From an uncultured Bacteroidales bacterium (GTDB lineage Bacteria; Bacteroidota; Bacteroidia; Bacteroidales; UBA932), in the NCBI GenBank assembly GCA_946549475.1, contig CAMNQO010000047.1:1-10421 (forward strand): a stretch of DNA of 10,421 nucleotides, read 5' to 3'. Under the pieces are notes generated by a model. The model was not told the origin of the DNA and searched no databases. It saw nothing but the letters and a program-made list of their open reading frames with translations. The number at the start of each line of letters is the position of its first letter. Position 1 is the stretch's first letter. Shown in pieces: positions 1 to 6,319 of this stretch. Both the position numbers and the translations under genes were made by a program.

Positions 1-1115
1 ACATGATGTTCCGCGATCCGATCCTCTACCGCATCAAGCACGCCCATCACCACCGGACCGGGGACAAATGGTGCATCTACCCGATGTACGACTATACGCA
101 CGGCCAGTGCGACTCCATCGAGCACATCACCCATTCCATCTGTACGCTTGAGTTTGATGTCCATCGTCCGCTCTACGACTGGTTTATCCAGACCCTGGGC
201 ATCTATCCTTCGCACCAGTACGAGTTTGCCCGCCTCAATCTGACCTATACGCTGATGAGCAAGCGCAAATTGCTGGAACTGGTACAGAAGGGCTATGTGA
301 GCGGCTGGGACGACCCCCGGATGCCGACCCTGTGCGGGGTGCGCCGCCGCGGCTATACGGCCAGGGCCCTGCGGGCCTTCTGCGATGAAATCGGCGTGAG
401 CAAGCGCGACCAGCTGATGGAAATCGGCCGCCTGGAAAACTGCGTCCGCAACGACCTCAATGAACGGAGCAACCGCTATATGGTCGTGGGTGAGGATGCG
501 TACAAGGTAGTTCTGACCAACTGGGAAGAGGGGAAGGTCGAGTGGTTCGACGCGCCGCTCAATCCGGCCGACCCCGAGGGACCGTCCCGCAAAGTGCCTT
601 TCACCGGTACGCTCTATATCGACAAGGACGACTTTATGGAAGTGCCCGTCCCCAAGTATCACCGGCTCAAACCGGAAGGGGAGGTGCGCCTCAAATATAC
701 CTACATCATCAAGTGCGAGCAGGTCGTCAAGGATGCCGACGGCAGGATTGTCGAACTCCGCTGCACCTATGATCCCACCTCCAAGCCCGGCGCGGGCGAG
801 TGGCGCAAGGTCAAAGGCACCATCCACTGGGTGAGTGCCGTCTATGGCAAGCCCGTCCAGTTGCGTCTGTACGACAAACTCTTCACCGAGGCGGATATGT
901 CGGCCATCCCGGCGGACAAGGACTACAAGGATTACCTCAATCCCGAAAGTCTCGTCGTGAGCCGCGGTCTGGCCGAGCCGGCCCTGCTGGAGGACAAAGG
1001 TGACCTCGCCGTGCAGTTCGAACGGGTCGGTTATTTCATCAAGGATGCCGACAGTACGCCGGACTGTCCCGTCTTCAACAAGACGGTCGCGCTTAAAGAT
1101 TCTTTCAAATTCTGA
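1..1115 (+). CDS. glnS: Glutaminyl-tRNA synthetase (GlnRS), 5'-truncated by the window edge
   Basis: Class I aminoacyl-tRNA synthetase that charges tRNA-Gln with glutamine in the cytoplasm. The frame is open at the left edge, so the N-terminal third, including the HIGH motif of the Rossmann fold, lies outside the window; about 370 C-terminal residues are visible against about 550 for full bacterial GlnRS. Counting from the first visible Met, the segment WCIYPMYDYTH (23-33) and ITHSICTLEF (42-51) match the GlnRS catalytic core. MSKRK (85-89) is the KMSKR-class ATP-binding loop, and DDPRMPT followed by RRRGYTA is characteristic of GlnRS/GluRS. The two beta-barrel anticodon-binding domains follow, ending with VGYFIKDADSTPDCPVFNKTV, typical of the GlnRS C-terminus, so the 3' end is intact. 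The stop TGA (1113-1115) overlaps the ATG of the next gene by one base. Identification is secure; only the N-terminal part is unseen. Confidence 0.97.
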   Translation, partial: MMFRDPILYRIKHAHHHRTGDKWCIYPMYDYTHGQCDSIEHITHSICTLEFDVHRPLYDWFIQTLGIYPSHQYEFARLNLTYTLMSKRKLLELVQKGYVSGWDDPRMPTLCGVRRRGYTARALRAFCDEIGVSKRDQLMEIGRLENCVRNDLNERSNRYMVVGEDAYKVVLTNWEEGKVEWFDAPLNPADPEGPSRKVPFTGTLYIDKDDFMEVPVPKYHRLKPEGEVRLKYTYIIKCEQVVKDADGRIVELRCTYDPTSKPGAGEWRKVKGTIHWVSAVYGKPVQLRLYDKLFTEADMSAIPADKDYKDYLNPESLVVSRGLAEPALLEDKGDLAVQFERVGYFIKDADSTPDCPVFNKTVALKDSFKF

Positions 1116-1924
1116 TGAGCAAAAAGGAAAAGAAAACCCTCTCCATCCGGACGAAACTGGTGCTCTCGCTCAGTGCGATTGCGGCCGTCCTCTTCGTGTC
1201 CGGACTGGTCAGCATCATGGAATTCAGCCGGATGAGCGATTATGTGAGCCGGAGTCTGATCGAAGACCTCGAGCGCACGAAAGCCGCAGAGAATCTCGGC
1301 AATGTCTGTCGCCGTTACAATGACCGCATCCTTTCGGATGTGGGTGCGGCCGACTCGCTGGTCTTTGTCAATTTCGACCGCAACGCCGCTATCCAGCAAT
1401 GCGATTCCGCTTCCCAGGTCCTGTCTGTCCGGGGACAAGGTCCGTTGGCGGACAGCATCCAGGTGCGTTATCGGGTCTATGCGGAGACTTCTTTGCAGTT
1501 GGACAGCGTCATCGTGTCCGATTTTGTGGATTCGCGGGCATGGTTTTTTGCCTCTTTGCAGCCGGCTTACAACGCATTGAACCACGCGATTGAAGATTAC
1601 CGGACCGAGGTCAACAGGCACCTGATGGTGTCGGCGGACGAGTTTCAGGAGGGATTCTACCGGGGAATCATTCCGGGCGTCGTGATAACGGGGGCCGGGC
1701 TGCTGCTGATTTTCCTCCTGCTCTTTTATATCTTGAGTTATTATGTCCAGCCGCTGAAAAGGATGCTGGGCCAGTTGGAGGCGTTCAACAAGGAAGGGGT
1801 CAAAAAATACAGCGTGGACTTCGAGGGCGATGACGAATTGGTGCGTCTCAACGACAACATCCGTGACCTCGCAGACGAGAACAACCAGTTGAAGCGTCGT
1901 CTGCGCAGCAAAACCGAGGAATGA
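1115..1924 (+). CDS. Orphan two-helix membrane receptor with C-terminal HAMP domain and no output domain
   Basis: A 269-residue inner-membrane protein of unassigned function. A Lys-rich N-terminus (KKEKK) precedes transmembrane helix 1 at about residues 15-35. An extracytoplasmic, largely helical domain of about 145 residues (38-184) follows, then transmembrane helix 2 at about 185-209. Residues 210-260 look like a HAMP domain: VQPLKRML with the conserved Pro (P213), a connector, then GDDELVRLNDNI at the start of the second helix. The chain ends in a charged coiled coil (to residue 269). This is the architecture of the sensory half of a chemoreceptor or histidine kinase, but there is no kinase, methyl-accepting or cyclase domain after HAMP. 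The start is ATG at 1115, overlapping the glnS stop by one base; the 3' end overlaps trkH by four bases (ATGA). The overlap with trkH suggests, but does not prove, a role in potassium uptake. I do not recognise a named family member. Confidence 0.85.
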   Translation: MSKKEKKTLSIRTKLVLSLSAIAAVLFVSGLVSIMEFSRMSDYVSRSLIEDLERTKAAENLGNVCRRYNDRILSDVGAADSLVFVNFDRNAAIQQCDSASQVLSVRGQGPLADSIQVRYRVYAETSLQLDSVIVSDFVDSRAWFFASLQPAYNALNHAIEDYRTEVNRHLMVSADEFQEGFYRGIIPGVVITGAGLLLIFLLLFYILSYYVQPLKRMLGQLEAFNKEGVKKYSVDFEGDDELVRLNDNIRDLADENNQLKRRLRSKTEE

Positions 1925-3375
1925 ATGTCAAGGCCATATCCTTGAATGTGGGCAAGGCCATCCTGGTCAGTGCCTTGTTTATGCTGCTGTCCTGCGGCGT
2001 ATCGCTGTTCTATGGCAGGGATTCGTCGTTCGTTCCGCTTTTGCTGAGTTTCATCGTCACCTTCGTGCTGGGGGTTTTCCCGTTGATTTTCGTGCGCAAT
2101 TCGCCGGCCCTGTCGATGCATGAAGGCATGGTGACCATCGTGGTGTCCTGGCTGTTGTCTTTCCTGTTGGGCATGATGCCTTATGTGCTGTGGGGCGGGG
2201 AGTTTACCGTCATCAACGCTTGGTTCGAGAGCGTGGCGGGCTATACGACCACGGGCTCGACCATCCTGCGCAATATTGAGAACTTGCCCAACGGACTGCT
2301 CTTCTGGCGCAGTTCCACCCAGTTTATCGGGGGCTTGGGGGTCGTAATCTTCTTGTTGTATATCTTGCCGGAAAACAGCCCGTTGCGCTTGAAATTGACC
2401 AATCTGGAGATGTCTTCCCTGACGCGGGACGGCTATCGCTTCCGTTCTTCCCAGGCCATCAAAGTGATTATCCGCGTATATATGGCCTTGCTCGTGCTGA
2501 GTTTCATCTCGCTGTTCCTGGCGGGTATGCCGGTCTTCGATGCGCTCAATCATGCGCTGACCATATCCGCGACGGGCGGTTTCAGTATCAAGAACGCGTC
2601 CATCGGCTATTACGACAGTATGGCCGTCAACCTCATCGTGCTCTTTTTCATCACTTTGTCTTCCATCCATTTCGGCTTGATATACACTTCCTTTGCCATG
2701 CGGACCACCCGGCCGCTCAAGACGCCTGTCGTCCGATATTTCCTTTCCGTCATTCTTGTCGCTTCGGTGGCGAGTTGTCTTTCCCTCAAGTGGACCGGCG
2801 GTTATGAGAGTTGGGGCAAAGCGGCGATGGATGCCTCTTTTGCGGTCGTCAACGCCATCACGACTTCGGGCTTTGCCATTGCCGACAACAGCTCATGGCC
2901 GTTGCTGGCCGGGGTGATGCTGATGTTCTGCGCCTTCCAGTGCGGCTGTTCCGGCTCCACTTCCGGCGGTCTCAAGGCGGATCGCATGCTCTTGTCTTTC
3001 CGGGTCATCGTCCGGCAGATCCGGAGCAATGCCAACCCGTCCGAGGTACACCGTATCACCCTTGGCGGACGCACCGTCAAAGATGAAGTCGCCATCGGCG
3101 CCGTTACCTACCTGGCCCTTTATTGCCTGATCATCCTCCTGTCCTCGCTGCTGTTGCTGGCTTTGGGGGTGGATGGCAAGACGGCGCTTTCGGGTACGAT
3201 TTCGTCCGTCGGCAACGTGGGCCCGGGGCTGGGAGAGATCGGCACGGCCGGCAATTACGCCCATCTGGCACCCGCCGTCAAGTTCATTTTTACGGTGGAC
3301 ATGGCCCTCGGCCGTCTGGAAATCTATCCTGTGCTGGTCGTCCTTTCCCTTCTCTTCAAACGGGTGCGCAGATGA
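1921..3375 (+). CDS. trkH: Trk-type potassium uptake transporter, channel subunit TrkH
   Basis: Integral inner-membrane potassium-translocating subunit of the Trk/Ktr/HKT superfamily, 484 residues, close to the length of E. coli TrkH. All four pore-loop signatures with their filter glycines are present: GYTTTGST (107-114), SATGGFS (216-222), ITTSGFA (313-319) and SVGNVGPGLG (429-438). Other family hallmarks are FIGGLGVVIF (135-144), CSGSTSGGLK (343-352) and the C-terminal GRLEIYP (464-470). Hydrophobic segments run throughout, consistent with the usual eight membrane helices plus the extra N-terminal pair of TrkH. Family members normally work with a cytosolic RCK-domain protein (TrkA) that binds nucleotide and gates the channel; none is encoded in this window. 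The start ATG (1921) overlaps the stop of the HAMP protein as ATGA, and the stop overlaps the helicase ATG in the same way. No key pore residue looks damaged, so the protein should be functional. Confidence 0.96.
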   Translation: MNVKAISLNVGKAILVSALFMLLSCGVSLFYGRDSSFVPLLLSFIVTFVLGVFPLIFVRNSPALSMHEGMVTIVVSWLLSFLLGMMPYVLWGGEFTVINAWFESVAGYTTTGSTILRNIENLPNGLLFWRSSTQFIGGLGVVIFLLYILPENSPLRLKLTNLEMSSLTRDGYRFRSSQAIKVIIRVYMALLVLSFISLFLAGMPVFDALNHALTISATGGFSIKNASIGYYDSMAVNLIVLFFITLSSIHFGLIYTSFAMRTTRPLKTPVVRYFLSVILVASVASCLSLKWTGGYESWGKAAMDASFAVVNAITTSGFAIADNSSWPLLAGVMLMFCAFQCGCSGSTSGGLKADRMLLSFRVIVRQIRSNANPSEVHRITLGGRTVKDEVAIGAVTYLALYCLIILLSSLLLLALGVDGKTALSGTISSVGNVGPGLGEIGTAGNYAHLAPAVKFIFTVDMALGRLEIYPVLVVLSLLFKRVRR

Positions 3376-4796
3376 CGGTCCGGGAAGAGTACCATTACCG
3401 ACATTTTCTCGCTTGTCTGGGCTTTCCGCCCACGAGTTGTCAGGACACGCTTTTCCGTCAGGTCGCTTCCTTCGTGACAGGGGATGATGATCTGATGCTG
3501 GTAAACGGCTATGCCGGCACGGGCAAGACCAGCGCGTTTGCGGCCATTATCACTGCGATGAAGGAGGCCGGTGTCAACTGCTGCCTGATGGCGCCCACCG
3601 GCCGGGCGGCGAAGGTCTTGTCCCTGTTTTCGCACACGGGCGCCTCGACCATCCACAAGAAAATCTACCGTCAGAGCACGGTCTCCGATACGGGATGGGG
3701 CAAATTCACCCTCAATCCCAACAAGGACAAGCATACCCTCTATATCGTGGACGAGGCTTCGCTCATCGGCATCGATGACGCTTCCGCCCGGCAGTCCCTG
3801 TTCGGTACGGGTGACCTGCTGGCGGATCTGCTGTCCTTTGTGCGCAACGGCCGGGACTGCAAACTGATTCTGATCGGGGATGCCGCCCAGTTGCCGCCCG
3901 TGGGGCTGGACCGTTCTCCTTCGCTGTCCGTGGAGGTGATGACGATGATGGGGGCGACCGCCTTCGCCACACTCTCTACGGTCGTCCGCCAGCAAAAGGA
4001 CTCGGGCATCCTGCACAACGCCACCCTGCTGCGCCGGGAGATTACCGCAGATTTGCCGGAGCCGCAGATCCGGCTGGACCTCCATGGCTTTGAGGATGTG
4101 GAACGGATTGACGGCGGCGGACTCATCGAGGCCCTGACCCGGGCTTATGAAGATTACGGGGAGGATGAAACCATCATTCTCTGTCGTTCCAACAAACGGG
4201 CCAACCGCTACAACGCAGGTGTGCGTGCGATGGTCCAGTTCAAGGAAGACCGGCTGGTACGCGGAGACCGCCTGATGATTGTCAAGAACAATTATAAGTA
4301 CGCTTCGGGCCTGAAGGCCTCGGACTACATCGCCAACGGCGATATGGCCAAACTGGTCTCCATCCGGCAGTTCGAGGAGCGGTACGGCCTGCATTTCGCG
4401 ACGGCCCGCCTGTCGCTGCCGGATTATGAAGATGCCGAAATCCGGGCCAAGGTGATTCTAGACACCCTCGACTCGGAACAGGCGAGTCTGGGCAATGATT
4501 TGCAGGAAAAACTCTACCAGGGCGTCTATGCCGACTATGCCCAGGTCTATACGACCAAGAAGAAAATCTACGAGGCGGTACGGGAGGATGAGTATTTCAA
4601 TGCGCTCCAACTCAAGTATGCCAATGCCATCACGGCCCACAAATCCCAGGGCGGGCAGTGGAAATGCGTCTTCATCGACAATCCCTTCTGGCAGGAGCAG
4701 CAGAGCCTGGACGACTTGAAATGGCTCTATACGGCCCTTACACGGGCCACGGAGAAGGTCTATCTCGTCAATTTCAAGGACGCGCTGTTTATCTGA
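3372..4796 (+). CDS. RecD/Dda-like superfamily 1B ATP-dependent DNA helicase
   Basis: A 474-residue SF1B helicase, expected to unwind DNA 5'-3' in the cytoplasm during repair or recombination. Motifs in order: a possible Q-motif Gln (Q24); Walker A GYAGTGKT (46-53); motif Ia APTGRAAK (74-81) and TIHK (93-96); Walker B DEAS (127-130); motif III GDAAQLPPVG (169-178); motif IV Arg in VVRQ (R206); motif V around AHKSQGG (422-428); motif VI ALTRA (455-459). The region around 300-400 resembles the 2B/SH3-like insertion of RecD2 and Dda. It is much shorter than RecD2 (about 700-800) because it lacks the N-terminal helix-hairpin-helix region, and it is not the RecD of a RecBCD complex since no recB or recC is adjacent. 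The frame stays open further upstream, inside trkH, but ATG at 3372 is preferred: it forms the same ATGA overlap as the previous junction and gives a normal family N-terminus. Proteins of this size are common in Bacteroidales, often annotated as RecD-like or exonuclease V alpha subunit. Its precise role is unknown. Confidence 0.9.
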   Translation: MTVREEYHYRHFLACLGFPPTSCQDTLFRQVASFVTGDDDLMLVNGYAGTGKTSAFAAIITAMKEAGVNCCLMAPTGRAAKVLSLFSHTGASTIHKKIYRQSTVSDTGWGKFTLNPNKDKHTLYIVDEASLIGIDDASARQSLFGTGDLLADLLSFVRNGRDCKLILIGDAAQLPPVGLDRSPSLSVEVMTMMGATAFATLSTVVRQQKDSGILHNATLLRREITADLPEPQIRLDLHGFEDVERIDGGGLIEALTRAYEDYGEDETIILCRSNKRANRYNAGVRAMVQFKEDRLVRGDRLMIVKNNYKYASGLKASDYIANGDMAKLVSIRQFEERYGLHFATARLSLPDYEDAEIRAKVILDTLDSEQASLGNDLQEKLYQGVYADYAQVYTTKKKIYEAVREDEYFNALQLKYANAITAHKSQGGQWKCVFIDNPFWQEQQSLDDLKWLYTALTRATEKVYLVNFKDALFI

Positions 4797-6294
4797 CCGG
4801 CGAAAGCGGCAGCGGTGTGCAGAGGAAAATCAGGCGTTCTTTGCGGCCGGCGGCATCTTCGCAGGCGAGCGCGAAGAGGTGGTAGCGTTCGCCGGGAGAG
4901 GGCGCGGGTTCGCCTGGGACGAATGGTGTGTTGGGGCGGTTGGGGGAGGGGGTGTCGGGCTTGTTCCCTTTGGAATTTTTGCCCCAGAGGCGTTGCCGGA
5001 GGGCTTCGCTGGTGAGGGGGAGGTTGCGGGCGGTCACATCCATCGGCGGGTATTGGCTGCCAAGGGTCTTGAGGGTGTGGGAGGAGAAGGGCATGACTTG
5101 CTCGATGCGCCAGCAGCGGCCGAGTCCTGCGGGCAGGGCGTCCTGTCTTGTGGGTATATCCGCTCCTGCGGGCGGAAGGGCTTCAATAGGGCCGCCGTAC
5201 AGATGGGTGCTTGCGGCGAGTTTGGTCAGGCCGAAACGCTCGCTGATGAGTTTGAAGGCGCCGGCCTTGAGCAGGGCTTTCCCCGGCTCGAAGAGGGCCG
5301 GGAATTGTCGGACAGCCTCCAAGGAGGGGGCATACTGCGCGATGGCCCGGTTTTCTTCCTGCGGAGCAAAAATAAAATCGCTTTCGACTTGCCGCCCGGG
5401 AGTCTCGTTATGTACCTGAATGAGATATTCTCCCTGATGTTTTCCGTCCAGAAGCACCAGCAGTTCCTTGCATTCGCCTTCGCTGGCGACCAGGATGATG
5501 CGGCTTACTTGCGGCCCGAGGGCTTTGCTGACGGCACTGATGTCTGCCATCGGCGAGAGTTTGAGCAGCAGGTGGCGGGAACGGGCGAGCAGTTCCTCTT
5601 TGAGTTTCAGGATATTGGGGGAGCAGTCTTCGAGCCTGAACACTTTGCTGCCGCTGCTGTCGCGGCGGGCCGGGTCGAGATAAATCAGGTCGGGCTGGAA
5701 GTCTCCCAGGATGCCCCCAATAGCGGTATCGGAGCCGGGCCCGGCAAGCGTCGCTGCGGCACCCATGCCATCGGATTGAGGGGCGTGCATGCTGATGAGG
5801 CGGTGACTGGTGACACGCACATTTTTGATGCCCAGCAGCGAAAAATTGTGGGCTGTGGCATCGGCCAGAGCGGGATTCATTTCGTTGTAGAGGACTTCAG
5901 ACGCTACGCCGGCAAAGGCCAGGGCATCGATGCCCATACCGCCCGTGAGGTCTGCGATCTTTCCAGCCCGTGGCGTGTTATCGGCGCGTGACGCCTCTTC
6001 GCCCTTTGGCGTGTCAGCGGTCCGCGAAGCGTTGCCGGTGAGGATTTCTGCCGCGACCTGCGCTTTGAAGCGGGCGGTGGCTTCGCTGGAACATTGCTCG
6101 GCTGACAACTTCGAGACATAGCGTATGCCCGTTTCCGCATGGAAGGCGGGTACTTTGTCTTTGATTTTGCGCCGGCACTCGATATACAGACAGGCTTGTT
6201 TGAGGTCAATGTCGGGATATAGGCACCGGGACAGCAACAACGAGGGGATGTCGTCGTTCCCGTGGTCCAAAATAAACTGCTCGAACTCAGTCAT
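4789..6294 (-). CDS. Class I SAM-dependent methyltransferase, PG_1098 type with THUMP-like C-terminal region
   Basis: A 501-residue predicted methyltransferase. An N-terminal helical region (about 1-80) includes SKLSAEQCSSEATARFKA (61-78), typical of this Bacteroidetes family. The SAM-binding motif I is IADLTGGMGIDALAFA (113-128), an acidic residue sits at E138, and LIYLDPARRD (203-212) is the catalytic-region motif. Ferredoxin-like and THUMP-like parts follow (about 300-400 and 415-495), suggesting an RNA substrate; the exact target is unknown to me. Three low-complexity insertions stand out: residues 89-112 (a 12-residue tandem duplication), about 172-197 (Gly/Ala-rich) and 440-470 (Pro-rich linker). 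The start ATG at 6294 lies 25 bases after the glpC stop and has a GAGGAG just upstream, so co-transcription with glpABC is likely. The TAA stop (4791-4789) lies inside the 3' end of the convergent helicase gene. Family assignment is confident; the RNA target is inference. Confidence 0.88.
   Translation of the reverse strand: MTEFEQFILDHGNDDIPSLLLSRCLYPDIDLKQACLYIECRRKIKDKVPAFHAETGIRYVSKLSAEQCSSEATARFKAQVAAEILTGNASRTADTPKGEEASRADNTPRAGKIADLTGGMGIDALAFAGVASEVLYNEMNPALADATAHNFSLLGIKNVRVTSHRLISMHAPQSDGMGAAATLAGPGSDTAIGGILGDFQPDLIYLDPARRDSSGSKVFRLEDCSPNILKLKEELLARSRHLLLKLSPMADISAVSKALGPQVSRIILVASEGECKELLVLLDGKHQGEYLIQVHNETPGRQVESDFIFAPQEENRAIAQYAPSLEAVRQFPALFEPGKALLKAGAFKLISERFGLTKLAASTHLYGGPIEALPPAGADIPTRQDALPAGLGRCWRIEQVMPFSSHTLKTLGSQYPPMDVTARNLPLTSEALRQRLWGKNSKGNKPDTPSPNRPNTPFVPGEPAPSPGERYHLFALACEDAAGRKERLIFLCTPLPLSPVR
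4856..4877. other. 7-bp inverted repeat at the convergent gene junction
   Basis: TCTTCGC (4856-4862) and GCGAAGA (4871-4877) are perfect inverted arms around an 8-base loop. It lies about 60 bases past the helicase stop, inside the 3' coding end of the methyltransferase. In RNA from either strand it would form a modest hairpin. No U-run follows it on the + strand, so it is not a standard intrinsic terminator; it could still slow polymerase or protect a 3' end. Function uncertain. Confidence 0.3.
4933..4959 (+). other. Potential G-quadruplex on the + strand
   Basis: Four G-runs (4933-4936, 4942-4946, 4948-4952, 4957-4959) are separated by loops of 5, 1 and 4 bases, satisfying the standard G3+N1-7 pattern. 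It lies about 140 bases downstream of the helicase stop, in the strand that read-through transcripts of the glnS-helicase block would carry. On the other strand it encodes part of the Pro-rich linker (about residues 446-454) of the methyltransferase, whose CCN codons explain the composition. Whether it folds in the cell is unknown. Confidence 0.5.
5959..6030 (-). repeat. Degenerate 36-bp tandem duplication inside the methyltransferase
   Basis: Two adjacent 36-base units, 6030-5995 and 5994-5959, encode ASRTADTPKGEE (89-100) and ASRADNTPRAGK (101-112). By hand alignment 24 of 36 bases match, and the protein copies share ASR, a D/N residue and TP at equivalent places. The units form a charged, flexible linker directly before SAM motif I. 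An old in-frame duplication is the simplest explanation; chance similarity of low-complexity sequence is possible. Confidence 0.5.
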
Positions 6295-6296
6295 CG

Positions 6297-6302
6297 CTCC
6301 TC
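6297..6302 (-). promoter_or_regulatory. Shine-Dalgarno-like GAGGAG before the methyltransferase start
   Basis: GAGGAG lies two bases before the ATG at 6294, in the 25-base gap after glpC. The spacing is shorter than the usual 5-9 bases, although the inner GAGG has a slightly better distance. None of the other starts in the window has an equally good match, and Bacteroidetes mostly initiate without a Shine-Dalgarno contact, so it may be coincidental. It does agree with the chosen start. Confidence 0.4.
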
Positions 6303-6319
6303 GGCAGGGGCAAAGGACC

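Noticed and set aside
1115..1924. A histidine kinase or chemoreceptor broken by a frameshift after HAMP
   Set aside because: The gene ends at an ATGA overlap with intact trkH and no kinase or receptor signalling sequence is seen downstream in any frame, so it looks like a genuine short protein rather than a fragment.
1741..2670. A 309-codon minus-strand open frame opposite trkH and the HAMP gene
   Set aside because: Gln/His/Arg-rich translation typical of a reverse-complement shadow; trkH on the + strand has all family signatures.
3123..3371. Upstream in-frame extension of the helicase
   Set aside because: It lies inside trkH and reads as Pro/Gly/Arg-rich shadow sequence; the ATG at 3372 makes an ATGA overlap and fits the family N-terminus.
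3372..4796. Helicase as part of a phage-defence or RecBCD module
   Set aside because: No nuclease, recB, recC or defence-type partner is adjacent; the neighbours are trkH and, convergently, a methyltransferase that is RNA-type rather than a DNA-modification enzyme.
4879..5991. A 370-codon open frame on the + strand opposite the methyltransferase
   Set aside because: It is wholly antisense to a clear methyltransferase, its translation is Gly/Glu/Ala-rich without recognisable motifs, and long antisense open frames are expected in GC-rich coding DNA.
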